A stretch of DNA of 35,103 bases from Puniceicoccaceae bacterium (GCA_003331195.1 QOOZ01000023.1:1-35103), one strand, 5' to 3'. Counted from the stretch's first letter, positions 8,763 through 16,954 are shown. The notes: generated from the sequence alone by a model not told the origin. Translations and numbers: made by a program.

Positions 8763-10211
8763 TTAGTCGTATCGCCTCCGAAGATTTGTCGGTAAAATAC
8801 CTAGCTCTTCACGATACTTGGCCACAGTGCGACGAGCGATCTTAATGTCTTTTGCTATGAGCTGGTCGACGATGCTTTGATCGCTAAATGGTTTTGCCTG
8901 TCTTTCTTCATCAATGATTTGGCTGATCATATCTTTGATTGTTTTGTTCGAGACAGATTCCCCGTTACCTGTCTTGTAGCCTGGTGTGAAGAAATATTTA
9001 AATGCAAACACGCCATGTGGAGTTCGTATGTATTTATTAGCGATGGCACGACTCACAGTAGTCTCATGCACGCCAACTGTCTCAGCGATTGTATTCATCG
9101 TCAGTGGGCGTAATTTTGCGATACCTACTTCAAAAAAATCGTTCTGAAACTTTAGAATTTCTCTGGTAATACGCTCTATTGTATTTTGCCGCTGTTCGAT
9201 TGAATTTATGAGGAACTTGCCCGAACGCATGCGCTCTATTATGAAATCCTTTTCTTGTTTACTGAGCGTACCTTTTGCTAACATCTCTTTATAGGTATTA
9301 CTGATACGCAGGCGGGGGATGTAGTCGGTGTTTAACATGACATGCCAATCGTCGTATTCGTCTTGGTAGACGGTGACGTCTGGTTCGATTACGCTATTAC
9401 TGTCTGGGCTGAAGCGTTTACCGGGAGCAGGTTCGAGGGTAGAAATCTCCTGGATAGCATCCTGGATGTCTTCGGGGCTAGCTCTGGTTTTGCGCTTTAG
9501 CTCCAAGACCCGGCGTCGAACGAGCAGATCGAAATGCTCGCGGAGGATTTTTGCAGCAAGCGTATCGCCACGACCACGTATTTCTAGTTGTGTAGCAAGA
9601 CAGTCCTTCATGTCCTCAGTGCCGATACCTGCTGGATCAAAGGACTTGAGTGTCTCTCCTGCGCTTAATACAGTGCCGTATGGGATGTGCGTAGTTAGGG
9701 CAATATTTGAGAGTGATTCCGTTAAGTAGCCATTATCATCCAAGCTGCCGATCAAATAGAGTAAGGCTTTACGTTCCTTATCGCTACAATCGGTAAGTTC
9801 GGCTTGGCCGATGAGATGTTGTTGTAATGAAATCCCCTCGGTCAGCGAGTCCATGAAATAGTTGCGCCGTTCGTCGTCCTCGGCGCTGTGGGACTGACCT
9901 GTGTTCTCTTGCGCGTAATATTCGCGCATGTCCTCATTTATCTTATCGAGGACGCTGTAATCTTCGGAATTAAAGTCGAGTTCTTCATTCGCCTCGCGCT
10001 CGTTCTCGTTGAGTGAATCGCTATGCTCCTCAACGCTAATACTTTCAATCGGCAGTTCTTCAAGGAGTGGGTTTGCATGTAGCTCTTCTAGGATCGATGT
10101 GCGCAGTTCAACTGCGGGCGCCTGCAGAATCTTTAGCGAATTGCGCAATTGTGGTGCTAAGACTAGCGACTGCGTTTGTTTTTGTGTTTGTTGGAAACCT
10201 TGTGAGCTCAT
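8763..10211 (-). CDS. rpoN: RNA polymerase sigma-54 factor
   Basis: The 482-residue protein has all parts of sigma-54. The N-terminal glutamine- and leucine-rich activator-interacting region reads [19 protein letters not shown] and [13 protein letters not shown]. An acidic linker follows, then the core-binding domain ([25 protein letters not shown]). Next is the helix-turn-helix ([20 protein letters not shown]), and last the RpoN box [17 protein letters not shown] at residues 459-475. Length is normal. Its ATG overlaps the stop of the upstream 90-residue gene (ATGA), which implies translational coupling. No sigma-54 activator gene is in the window: the receiver protein here is a hybrid kinase without an AAA+ domain. 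Confidence 0.97.
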   Translation of the reverse strand: MSSQGFQQTQKQTQSLVLAPQLRNSLKILQAPAVELRTSILEELHANPLLEELPIESISVEEHSDSLNENEREANEELDFNSEDYSVLDKINEDMREYYAQENTGQSHSAEDDERRNYFMDSLTEGISLQQHLIGQAELTDCSDKERKALLYLIGSLDDNGYLTESLSNIALTTHIPYGTVLSAGETLKSFDPAGIGTEDMKDCLATQLEIRGRGDTLAAKILREHFDLLVRRRVLELKRKTRASPEDIQDAIQEISTLEPAPGKRFSPDSNSVIEPDVTVYQDEYDDWHVMLNTDYIPRLRISNTYKEMLAKGTLSKQEKDFIIERMRSGKFLINSIEQRQNTIERITREILKFQNDFFEVGIAKLRPLTMNTIAETVGVHETTVSRAIANKYIRTPHGVFAFKYFFTPGYKTGNGESVSNKTIKDMISQIIDEERQAKPFSDQSIVDQLIAKDIKIARRTVAKYREELGILPTNLRRRYD

Positions 10212-10480
10212 GCTTCGAGTCGTATACTATGAACAAGTCCGACTCGGTCCTTTCTACTCTTATGGATCAAATCAGCGACCAAGCGTGCTCCGCCCATGAA
10301 ATTGCCCCGAAACTCGTCGATATTGGAGTCATCCTCAGGTGTTAGTTTCACTGTGACACGTTTAACGAAAACGTCCGCGCCCTTTTGTTCGCCCTCATAA
10401 ACGATGCCCATGCCTTCCTTTGCGATGACTCGCACGAGTTCGTAATCCAGTTCGTTGAAGATGTGCTTTAATTGGCTCAA
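10208..10480 (-). CDS. Small protein resembling a Ser/Thr kinase N-lobe, coupled to rpoN
   Basis: The 90-residue protein opens with TTG, and no in-frame ATG occurs before residue 24. [20 protein letters not shown] resembles the glycine-rich loop of bacterial Ser/Thr protein kinases, FVKRVTVKL the strand carrying the ATP-binding lysine, and [13 protein letters not shown] the alpha-C helix, where kinases usually have GEARLVA. Here the alpha-C glutamate position appears to be glycine, and there is no catalytic loop (HRD) or DFG: the protein ends in VHSIRLEA. It could be a pseudokinase fragment, a decayed kinase start kept for translation of rpoN, or an unrelated small family. Its stop overlaps the rpoN start by ATGA. 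The coding call is good; the kinase resemblance is by eye. Confidence 0.7.
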   Translation of the reverse strand: MSQLKHIFNELDYELVRVIAKEGMGIVYEGEQKGADVFVKRVTVKLTPEDDSNIDEFRGNFMGGARLVADLIHKSRKDRVGLVHSIRLEA

Positions 10481-10636
10481 TATTTTTATATAAATGTCTT
10501 TAATGTCATTTTCGCAAGAATATTTGATAAACTAGCACGAAAAATGCTGTATCACTTAATAGGAACATAGGATTGTCACATCACTGCTGTTTTACTCATT
10601 GCGCATACCTATAGATATGTTCTCTCATCACTCGTG

Positions 10637-10665
10637 TTGACAGGGCCCTATCAGTGTCTTTGCAT
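10637..10665 (+). promoter_or_regulatory. Possible promoter of the Fe-S carrier gene
   Basis: A perfect -35 hexamer TTGACA lies at 10637-10642, followed after 17 bases by TTGCAT, a poor -10. If real, transcription would begin almost on the ATG at 10672, giving a leaderless message. Weak evidence. Confidence 0.25.
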
Positions 10666-10671
10666 TATCCA

Positions 10672-10989
10672 ATGATTACTTTAAGCGACAGTGCAGTTAC
10701 GCAGATTCGTAGGCTTGAATCCGAGAAGGCTGAGGCGGGGCAGTCGCTCCGTATTTTTGTCGAGGCGGGTGGTTGCTCGGGTTTTGAGTATGGCATGTCC
10801 TTCGACAATAAGAAAGAGGACGATCTCTTGTTGGAGAGTAATGGGGTCTCCTTTTTGATGGATGCCACAAGCCTCGAGTATCTGAAAGATAGTGAGGTGC
10901 ATTTCGATGATGGTCTCAATGGAAAAGGCTTCGATATTCGCAATCCGAATGCTAGTAGCACTTGCGGTTGTGGTCGTTCGTTTAATTAG
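10672..10989 (+). CDS. A-type iron-sulfur cluster carrier (IscA/ErpA/HesB family)
   Basis: The 105-residue protein has the three cluster-binding cysteines of A-type carriers: C35 in EAGGCSGFEY, and C98 and C100 in STCGCGRSF. FLMDATSLEYLKDSEVHFDD and GFDIRNPNA are typical of the family. It passes 2Fe-2S or 4Fe-4S clusters to apo-proteins; possible clients here include HemW. The open frame extends to a GTG at 10654, but the ATG at 10672 gives the normal start (MITLSDSAV). No ribosome-binding site is visible. It precedes rpsB by 166 bases on the same strand but is probably a separate unit. ErpA and IscA cannot be told apart from sequence alone, so no symbol is given. Confidence 0.92.
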   Translation: MITLSDSAVTQIRRLESEKAEAGQSLRIFVEAGGCSGFEYGMSFDNKKEDDLLLESNGVSFLMDATSLEYLKDSEVHFDDGLNGKGFDIRNPNASSTCGCGRSFN

Positions 10990-11055
10990 TGTTTTCTTGC
11001 CTTTGCGCTTGCTTTGAAGTAAGCGACTGGTATCCATCTTCGCTTTTCTGCTCAC

Positions 11056-11142
11056 TATAGTTAGAAGAATGGGGTATCTCGCCCCAACAACCGCCACACA
11101 CAACTAAAAGAAACATTGTTTCTCCCAGAATGGTTCTCTGGG
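11056..11142 (+). promoter_or_regulatory. rpsB leader with three hairpins behind a candidate -10 box
   Basis: TATAGT at 11056-11061 is a near-consensus -10 box, although no matching -35 is seen. Three inverted repeats follow in the leader: TGGGG/CCCCA (11070-11074 with 11082-11086), GAAAC/GTTTC (11110-11114 with 11118-11122) and CCCAGA/TCTGGG (11124-11129 with 11137-11142). The last ends 13 bases before the rpsB ATG, where a ribosome would bind, and no Shine-Dalgarno sequence is seen. Ribosomal protein S2 represses its own rpsB-tsf mRNA in some bacteria; a similar role here is inference. Confidence 0.4.
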
Positions 11143-11155
11143 CTTTGAACACAGT

Positions 11156-12115
11156 ATGAATACCACACCAAAAGATCTCCTCGACGCTGGCGTCCACTTC
11201 GGTCACCAGCTACGCCGCTGGAATCCAAAGTCGAAACCTTATGTTTACGACAATCGCAACGGAATCTCTATTATTGACTTAGAGAAGACTCACATGCTCC
11301 TTGAAAAGGCCTACGCCAAGATAGAAGAGGTTGTTTCTTCTGGAAAGGACGTACTTTTTATTGGCACCAAAAAACAAGCCCAGGAAATCGTGCGTGAAGC
11401 CGCGACTTCTTGCCAAATGCCTTTCTGCGTGAACCGCTGGATGGGTGGAGGCCTAACTAACTTTGCGACGATCAAAAGCTCGCTCTCAAAGTATCGCAAG
11501 TTCCTTAAAATGGATGAAGATGGCGAACTCGAAAAGCTTCCTGGTAAAGAAGAAGCCGCAATCCGCCGCCAAATGAGTCGTATGAATCGTAACTTCGAAG
11601 GTATGCTTGAGGTGAACGATCTGCCAGCTGCTGTCTTTGTTGTAGATACTAAGAACGAAGAAATCGCAGTAGCTGAAGCCAACCGACTCGGCATTCCCGT
11701 GATCGGCCTAGTTGACACCAACTCTGACCCCACGATTCTCGATTACCCGATCCCAGGTAACGATGACGCTGTGAAGTCGATCCGCATTATCGTCGAAACC
11801 ATTCTCGAAGCGGCACAAAGTGGTCTGTCCCAGCGCGAAGCGAAAAGGGTGCAAAAGAGCGCGGGTCCTATCAAACGTGAACAAATTTTTGAGCAACAAG
11901 ATGACATCGAGGTGACTCTGCCCGCCGGTTACGGTGAAGACGAAGCTGCACCTGCAGTCGAAAACCCTATCGTTGTGGAAGCTCCCGTTGTGGAAGCTCC
12001 CGTTGCGGAGGTTCCAGTCGCGGAGGCTACTGCCGTTGAAGAAACAGCTACACCCGAGGCACCCGCTGTCGAAGCTGCCCCTACTGATTCAGAGGCGACA
12101 GAGGAAAAGAAGTAG
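11156..12115 (+). CDS. rpsB: 30S ribosomal protein S2 with an extended acidic tail
   Basis: Residues 1 to about 235 are a standard S2: TPKDLLDAGVHFGHQ, RWNPKSKPYVYDNRNGI, KDVLFIGTKKQAQEI, NRWMGGGLTNFATIK and GIPVIGLVDTNSDP. S2 binds late to the 30S subunit on the back of the head-body junction. At 319 residues the protein is much longer than the usual 230-260. The last 75 residues are an Ala/Val/Pro/Glu-rich tail built from degenerate five-residue units (VVEAP, VVEAP, VAEVP, VAEAT). It is followed by tsf after 37 bases, the usual rpsB-tsf order. The start matches family start MNTTPKDLLDAG; the message lacks a Shine-Dalgarno sequence. Confidence 0.98.
   Translation: MNTTPKDLLDAGVHFGHQLRRWNPKSKPYVYDNRNGISIIDLEKTHMLLEKAYAKIEEVVSSGKDVLFIGTKKQAQEIVREAATSCQMPFCVNRWMGGGLTNFATIKSSLSKYRKFLKMDEDGELEKLPGKEEAAIRRQMSRMNRNFEGMLEVNDLPAAVFVVDTKNEEIAVAEANRLGIPVIGLVDTNSDPTILDYPIPGNDDAVKSIRIIVETILEAAQSGLSQREAKRVQKSAGPIKREQIFEQQDDIEVTLPAGYGEDEAAPAVENPIVVEAPVVEAPVAEVPVAEATAVEETATPEAPAVEAAPTDSEATEEKK
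11972..12031 (+). repeat. Four 15-bp tandem units within rpsB
   Basis: GTTGTGGAAGCTCCC occurs twice in perfect tandem (11972-11986 and 11987-12001). Two degenerate copies follow: GTTGCGGAGGTTCCA (12002-12016) and GTCGCGGAGGCTACT (12017-12031). They stay in frame and encode the repeated five-residue units of the S2 tail, suggesting growth of the tail by slippage or unequal exchange. Confidence 0.85.
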
Positions 12116-12152
12116 ATTTTATACACGATTTGAAACTTTAAACTTATATAAT

Positions 12153-12746
12153 ATGAGCGTACAAATTAATGCAAAAATGGTAGGCGATCTACGCGAAAGT
12201 ACAGGCGCTGGACTAATGGATTGTAAAAATGCCTTGGTTGAATCCGAAGGTGATTTCGATGCAGCGGTGGAAATCCTTCGTAAGAAGGGTATGGCCACTG
12301 CGGCTAAAAAGGCTGGTCGCGACGCTAGCGATGGTCTCATCGACACCTACATCCATCTCGGTGGTAAGGTCGGTGTGATGGTTGAAGTCAGCTGCGAGAG
12401 TGATTTCGTAGCCAAGACGGATGACTTTAAGCAATTCGTTAAGGACATCGCTATGCACATCGCAGCCGCTAGCCCAGCCTGCGTGTCTCGCGAAGACATC
12501 GATCCTGCTATCATCGCTGCCGAGCGTAAGGTAGCCGAAGGCCAAGCTGAAGGTAAGCCTGCTCAAGCGATCGAAAAGATTGTTGAGGGTAAGTTGAATA
12601 AGTTCCTGAGCGAGTCTTGCCTCTTAGAGCAAGCCTTCGTTAAGAACCCCGATCAAACAATACAAGAGCTCCTAACTGCAATGATCGCTAAGATGGGCGA
12701 GAACATGCAGGTCAAGCGTTTCGCTCGTTTCCAAGTCGGCGCATAA
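12153..12746 (+). CDS. tsf: Elongation factor Ts
   Basis: The 197-residue protein is the nucleotide exchange factor for EF-Tu. It has the N-terminal UBA-like domain (MVGDLRESTGAGLMDCKNAL), the linker KKGMATAAKKAGRDASDGL and the core CESDFVAKTDDFKQFVKDI that contacts EF-Tu. It is a short form, like those of several phyla, with a single core rather than the 280-residue E. coli type. The open frame continues far upstream through the rpsB tail, but the ATG at 12153 gives the family start (MSVQINAKMVGDLRE). It follows rpsB by 37 bases and is ended by the terminator at 12771. Confidence 0.97.
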   Translation: MSVQINAKMVGDLRESTGAGLMDCKNALVESEGDFDAAVEILRKKGMATAAKKAGRDASDGLIDTYIHLGGKVGVMVEVSCESDFVAKTDDFKQFVKDIAMHIAAASPACVSREDIDPAIIAAERKVAEGQAEGKPAQAIEKIVEGKLNKFLSESCLLEQAFVKNPDQTIQELLTAMIAKMGENMQVKRFARFQVGA

Positions 12747-12770
12747 GTAATTTCTGTTTGTTTATTACAG

Positions 12771-12806
12771 AAGAAGCCCCGCATCCGAATGGAAGCGGGG
12801 CTTCTT
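12771..12806 (+). terminator. Rho-independent-type terminator after rpsB-tsf
   Basis: AAGAAGCCCCGC (12771-12782) pairs perfectly with GCGGGGCTTCTT (12795-12806) around a 12-base loop. The stem is 12 bp and GC-rich in the middle. It lies 24 bases after the tsf stop; the following GATTTTAAAT is only moderately T-rich. Confidence 0.82.
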
Positions 12807-12898
12807 GATTTTAAATCATGCTTATGCCAATGGCAAGGTGCTACATATTTCAATTTTAGGAGTCAGGGCATATACCCTTAAAATGCGGCATAAGCCGT

Positions 12899-13216
12899 TT
12901 AAGTAAGCTTTCCTTTCAAATCATCCTTCGAAGTGAGTCCAACGACTGTGTCCGCAACGGCACCATCTTTGAAGATGAGAATAGTTGGAATGGCGCGGAT
13001 CTCATATTTGCTAGCGATCTCACTGTTGTTGTCGACGTTGACTTTGCAGATCTTGACGGAGTCACCTAGCTCGATGTTGAGCTCATCGAGTATGGGTGCG
13101 ATTGCCTTGCAAGGCCCACACCAAGGTGCCCAGAAATCGACGATGACGGGCACTGAGTCATTAGTAACTGTAGATTCAAAGTTAGAGCTATCGAGTTCTG
13201 TGATCTTGTCGGACAT
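12899..13216 (-). CDS. trxA: Thioredoxin
   Basis: The 105-residue protein is a canonical cytoplasmic thioredoxin: VIVDFWAPWCGPCKAIAPIL with redox cysteines C33 and C36, KVNVDNNSEIASKYEI, and the cis-proline segment IRAIPTILIFKDG. It reduces protein disulfides such as those of ribonucleotide reductase and peroxiredoxins. AAGG just before the ATG is a fair ribosome-binding site. It is the last gene of the nine-gene minus-strand run and lies 36 bases after a small membrane-protein gene. It converges on tsf. Confidence 0.97.
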   Translation of the reverse strand: MSDKITELDSSNFESTVTNDSVPVIVDFWAPWCGPCKAIAPILDELNIELGDSVKICKVNVDNNSEIASKYEIRAIPTILIFKDGAVADTVVGLTSKDDLKGKLT

Positions 13217-13252
13217 GGTGCCTTAGTTTGGTTGATTGGTTGAGCTTGAGTA

Positions 13253-13684
13253 TTAAAGGAATGGAATGACGTCTCGCGCAAACAAGACTGTGAAAGCGAT
13301 GGCGACGGCTGCGGCGATCGCATCTATGAAGAGGGCGCCGACATTTGGATTGCGATTTCCATCAATAGAGATTGATGAATCGGCCACGGGTGAACTAGGG
13401 GGTTCTGTTACGGCAGGTTTTGGAGCCATCGACAGCTTAACAGGCGCTGGCGTAGGTTTGGCTGCTGGTTCGACTGGTGTAGCCAAAACAACCGGAGGAT
13501 TGTTTGGCTTACTCTCAGCGGATTCTTCAGAGAAAGAGCTGTTTTCGGATGAAATCTCTTGTTCTGGAGCTTCAGCAGATTCAACTCGTTCAGAATCGGG
13601 TGCAGGCGAATCACTGGCAGATAAGTCTACACTGGGAGTTGAGCCAAGGGTTTCTGATTCGTTTTTATTTTGAGGATTATTCAT
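13253..13684 (-). CDS. Disordered protein with a C-terminal membrane anchor, function unknown
   Basis: The 143-residue protein is not recognised. From the ATG at 13684 its first 105 residues are rich in Ser, Glu, Pro and Ala and look disordered (for example PVEPAAKPTPAPVKLSMAPK). They end in one hydrophobic segment, ALFIDAIAAAVAIAFTVLFA, followed by RDVIPFL. This makes it a tail-anchored inner-membrane protein with a long cytoplasmic arm. The frame extends to a TTG at 13705, but the ATG is the more likely start. It lies between trxA (36 bases) and an 88-residue unknown gene (45 bases) in the scpA-lptD run. The composition is low-complexity, so homologues may be recognisable only through the C-terminus and gene order. 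Confidence 0.72.
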   Translation of the reverse strand: MNNPQNKNESETLGSTPSVDLSASDSPAPDSERVESAEAPEQEISSENSSFSEESAESKPNNPPVVLATPVEPAAKPTPAPVKLSMAPKPAVTEPPSSPVADSSISIDGNRNPNVGALFIDAIAAAVAIAFTVLFARDVIPFL

Positions 13685-13729
13685 AATATTTAATAGGCTA
13701 AACAAGCTTTATAGGGTGTCAAGTGAGGC

Positions 13730-13996
13730 TTAATCGGGGGTGCTATCTTTGATGATGTCTTTGAGTTCCTGCGGGTCGACTTGATCTAGGCTCTTGCCCC
13801 TGCGTTCGAGAGTTTCAAATGTTTTGACGACGGTCTCTGTCATACGTTCATGTGTCTCTTGAGAACCGCCTACAATGGCAAATTGCTCGGCTTTGGTGAT
13901 GCGCTTATGCCCGTCTATTTGGTCTAGGCCGACGCCGATCAGTTGAGCGGATATTTCTTTTGGCTGTTTGGCAGCGTTTTGTTTGAGGCGGTTCAT
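13730..13996 (-). CDS. Small soluble protein, function unknown
   Basis: The 88-residue protein is not recognised. It is charged and mainly helical in appearance, with no membrane segment, signal peptide or cysteine. A central part reads KRITKAEQFAIVGGSQETHE, and the C-terminal half (ETLERRGKSLDQVDPQELKDII) looks like a helix followed by a short conserved-looking tail. It starts only 6 bases after the scpA stop, so the two are almost certainly cotranscribed. In many bacteria scpB follows scpA; this protein is too short for ScpB and lacks its winged-helix motifs, so it is not a shortened ScpB by any feature I can see. Confidence 0.75.
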   Translation of the reverse strand: MNRLKQNAAKQPKEISAQLIGVGLDQIDGHKRITKAEQFAIVGGSQETHERMTETVVKTFETLERRGKSLDQVDPQELKDIIKDSTPD

Positions 13997-14002
13997 TTTA
14001 AA

Positions 14003-14779
14003 TTAATCAAAGTGTGGTGCCGTAGGATCGTGGGTTTCGACGCGCATACAGCGAATGTCGGCAAAGGCGCGGTCTTGCTTGAGGGTAATTTTATCTAAGC
14101 GAGTTAATTCGAGTACTGCAAGGAAGGTAGCTACAATTGTAGTAATCGTCGTGCTGGATTCGAAGAGATCGGAAAAGAGGAAGTTATCCTTGTGCTTGAT
14201 GCGATGGAGTACGAGCTCCATGCGGTCGGCCACAGTGACTTGCTCAGCGTTGATCTGACCTTCGTCGATTCGTTCAGCGAGACGACGTAGCACTGAATTA
14301 AAAATATTCCACAGGTCGACGCGGTCGACTGGCTTTAAGGGACGTTCAACGGCTTCGAGGGCATCTCTTGGGCCAACCCGCGAGATAAGATCATTACTGC
14401 TGAGGATGAGCTTGCGGATGTCTTCCGCAGCCTCTTTGAACTTTCGGTATTCGAGTAGCTGTTGGACGAGTTCCCAACGGGGATCGATATCATCGTCCTC
14501 CACATCTTCGTTGCTGCCTTGATCCTTTTTTGGCAGCAGCATGCGGCTCTTAATATACATTAGGGTTGAAGCCATGACGAAGAACTCACCAGCTAGTTCG
14601 AGATCTAGGGTCTCCATGGAGCCTAGAATTTCGATGTATTGCTCAGTGACGCGCTCAATGGGGATGTCGTAGATGTCGACTTCGCTACGGCGAATTAGAT
14701 AGAGCAAGAGATCCATTGGTCCCTCAAAAGTAGGGAGTCGGATGGCAAAGTCGTTGTCGGGGATGAGTGCTTCTTCCAT
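14003..14779 (-). CDS. scpA: Segregation and condensation protein A
   Basis: The 258-residue protein is the kleisin of the SMC-ScpAB condensin. The N-terminal family signature is clear (IRLPTFEGPMDLLLYLIRRSEVDIYDIPI), followed by FFVMASTLMYIKSRMLLP. The C-terminal winged-helix region, which closes the SMC ring, is present (FLAVLELTRLDKITLKQD). An acidic linker NEDVEDDDIDPRWELVQQLLEYRKFKEAA lies between. It begins 18 bases after lptD and is followed 6 bases later by an 88-residue unknown gene. No scpB or smc gene is in the window. Confidence 0.96.
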   Translation of the reverse strand: MEEALIPDNDFAIRLPTFEGPMDLLLYLIRRSEVDIYDIPIERVTEQYIEILGSMETLDLELAGEFFVMASTLMYIKSRMLLPKKDQGSNEDVEDDDIDPRWELVQQLLEYRKFKEAAEDIRKLILSSNDLISRVGPRDALEAVERPLKPVDRVDLWNIFNSVLRRLAERIDEGQINAEQVTVADRMELVLHRIKHKDNFLFSDLFESSTTITTIVATFLAVLELTRLDKITLKQDRAFADIRCMRVETHDPTAPHFD

Positions 14780-14797
14780 ATTTTTAATATGCGCAAA

Positions 14798-16954
14798 TTA
14801 CTCGCCTTGGGCGAGGTGCAGTTGAATGTCGAATGAAACATCACTTTCGCGACGAGCGTCTTCGCGGAAAGTAATGGCATAAAGTAGCTCCCATGTGCTG
14901 CCAAGCTGGGTCTGCAGGCCTAGTCGAAATATGGTGAACTTGTTCGAATTTGCGTCGAAGTTCATATTAGTGACGAATGAGCAGCGCTCGTTAATGAGGT
15001 AGATGTAGTCGAGTCGATACTGATTTATGCGCTTATTAAGCAAGTCGGTGGATAGGCCCAATTCCCAGATTTCACCGCTCTTGATGGTGGTGCGTGTGCG
15101 CAACTCTTCAAGGGTAATGCTTTCAGTCTTAAAACGGCTTGCGAGGTCGAACTTAAGCCACGGCGCGGGATTTAAGACGAGCTCAACCCAGGTTGCGTTG
15201 AAGACGTCGTCTTCGTTTCCGTCGTAACGGAGATTTTTCTGAAAAATTATATCTTGATAAAAATTTAGCTCGGCAAGTGTGCGCGAGCCGTAAGCTTCAG
15301 TACGCGTTTGGAAAAGGTTTTCTAAGCCAAGGCGGACAAGGTGACTCTGGGCTATTTGATCTACGTTACGCAAATCACTGAGATCGAGTAGCGGGCGTTT
15401 TAAGTCGAAGACCTGGCGGTCGATTGCGGCGATCCCGTTGACATCTTCCGGATCAGAAAAGTAACGATAGCGTAAGGAAGGACGCACGAGGTGGCGAAGA
15501 CCGTCGATGCGCCATGCTTTGTTCAAGGTTGGATAAGTGGCATAAGCGCGCGCTTCTAAATCAAAACCTAGCTCATAAATTTCGCGTTTAAAGCTGTCAT
15601 CGACAGTTACGGGTAATTGTCCCAGAAATAATGGGTCGATCTGTTGATTCTCGTATTGAGTCATACGCGCGCCAGCGAGAGGGGTGAGTGTCAGCCAGTT
15701 GGTTAATAGGACAGGGCGTTCGATCCGGTAGGTGAGATCGAAGCGATCCGATTCGCCTTCGACAGTTATGTCAGGTGCGATGCGATCAAAGTCTTCGTTT
15801 AGTTGTAAGTAACTGGCGGAGGCTCGGTGGTAGGCGCCCGTGTTTGACAACGGAATTGGAAGAAGGTCAAAGCGGACTTCGGGCGCGCGCTCCTGCACAA
15901 GCTGAAAATTGTTGGGACGAAAACGTGCGAAGGCCGATAAGATCCAGTTTTCGCCCATATAGGTAGCCTCAGCAAAGTTGTCAGGACGTTGGTTTTCGTC
16001 AAAGATATCGTCGCGAAAATCACGTATAATGTCGGAGTCTGACCAGTAGCTACCCGAAGCGGTAGTAGTGAACCGCTCGCCGATGTGGTGCTTGTGTCGC
16101 CATTGCATGAAATTTCGGCTGGATTTAATCTGGCGGCCGAGGGTGTCGACATCACGCTCGGCTTGGCTACCTTTGTCGTTGATCGCTCCAGTGCTGAGTG
16201 CGCCCACGATACTTTGACTCGAAGAATTGTAGACATACTGCGCAGTAGGCCCCGCTAGGAGGCCGCGCTTACTGTAGTGATCAAGATTCGCACCCGCACG
16301 TAGCCATGAGGTGATGGGAAAAAGGCTGGTCGTCTGCAAGTAATGACCGAGGTCCCTATTGGAGCCTGCATTGATGTCGAGTAAATAGGGCGCGCTACTA
16401 AAATTGTGGCGATAGCTTGGAAGGTAGAAGAACGGTATGCGGCCAATGCGAAAGGTTGCACCATCTACGGACAGGTATTCGCCATCGTCTTCATTCACGT
16501 AGCGCACTGCGCCAGAGCTGACACTTAGACCAAAGGGACTGGGTTCATCATAGAAAACGGTGGCCCCTTGGATATTAGTATTCTCAATTGTGCCGCCTGC
16601 ACTTACACCGCTAATATAATAAGGCCACTGGCCTGTGCGTAGGATATCGACCGAGAAAATATTTTCTTGGCTATCAAAGCTCATGCGCTTTGCGACCAAG
16701 CGACCGCCGTCGTGAGATATCGCTACGCCACCGTTCGCATCTGCGAGGGAAAATTCCTGGTAATAGGTGATCCGGTCAGCTCGTATGCGTGTGTTTTCAA
16801 AGTCTAGTCGGGCATCGCCACGTGCGACGAGACGCTGAGAGGCCTCGTCGTATTCCAGAGGTTCAATCGAGCTGAGTTCAGGCAGAGCACCGCTCAAGGA
16901 AATTGAGAGCGTGAGAAAGAGAACTAGGAAGATTATCCGGGCGTTTGCGAGCAC
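14798..16954 (-). CDS. lptD: LPS-assembly outer-membrane protein LptD-like
   Basis: The 718-residue protein begins with a signal peptide (IIFLVLFLTLSISLSGALP). An OstA/LptA-like beta-jellyroll part follows at about 30-130 (YDEASQRLVARGDARLDFEN, IRADRITYYQ). The rest is an LptD barrel: GRIPFFYLPSYRHNF is the characteristic segment before the barrel, and LVRPSLRYRYFSD lies inside it. The alternating pattern continues to the C-terminus. LptD inserts LPS into the outer leaflet together with LptE, so an LPS-bearing outer membrane is implied. The start codon is GTG at 16954; no better ATG is seen. It lies 49 bases after alr and 18 before scpA. I see none of the cysteine pairs used in E. coli LptD, and no LptE or LptA gene here. 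Confidence 0.88.
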   Translation of the reverse strand: MLANARIIFLVLFLTLSISLSGALPELSSIEPLEYDEASQRLVARGDARLDFENTRIRADRITYYQEFSLADANGGVAISHDGGRLVAKRMSFDSQENIFSVDILRTGQWPYYISGVSAGGTIENTNIQGATVFYDEPSPFGLSVSSGAVRYVNEDDGEYLSVDGATFRIGRIPFFYLPSYRHNFSSAPYLLDINAGSNRDLGHYLQTTSLFPITSWLRAGANLDHYSKRGLLAGPTAQYVYNSSSQSIVGALSTGAINDKGSQAERDVDTLGRQIKSSRNFMQWRHKHHIGERFTTTASGSYWSDSDIIRDFRDDIFDENQRPDNFAEATYMGENWILSAFARFRPNNFQLVQERAPEVRFDLLPIPLSNTGAYHRASASYLQLNEDFDRIAPDITVEGESDRFDLTYRIERPVLLTNWLTLTPLAGARMTQYENQQIDPLFLGQLPVTVDDSFKREIYELGFDLEARAYATYPTLNKAWRIDGLRHLVRPSLRYRYFSDPEDVNGIAAIDRQVFDLKRPLLDLSDLRNVDQIAQSHLVRLGLENLFQTRTEAYGSRTLAELNFYQDIIFQKNLRYDGNEDDVFNATWVELVLNPAPWLKFDLASRFKTESITLEELRTRTTIKSGEIWELGLSTDLLNKRINQYRLDYIYLINERCSFVTNMNFDANSNKFTIFRLGLQTQLGSTWELLYAITFREDARRESDVSFDIQLHLAQGE

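Noticed and set aside
11934..12152. N-terminal extension of tsf reaching into rpsB
   Set aside because: The frame is open only because it lies under the low-complexity repeat tail of rpsB; the translation is Leu/Arg/Lys-rich and not EF-Ts-like. The family start is at 12153.
13266..13673. 135-codon plus-strand open frame opposite the tail-anchored protein
   Set aside because: Open because the real gene opposite is low-complexity; the minus frame fits the close spacing of the gene run.
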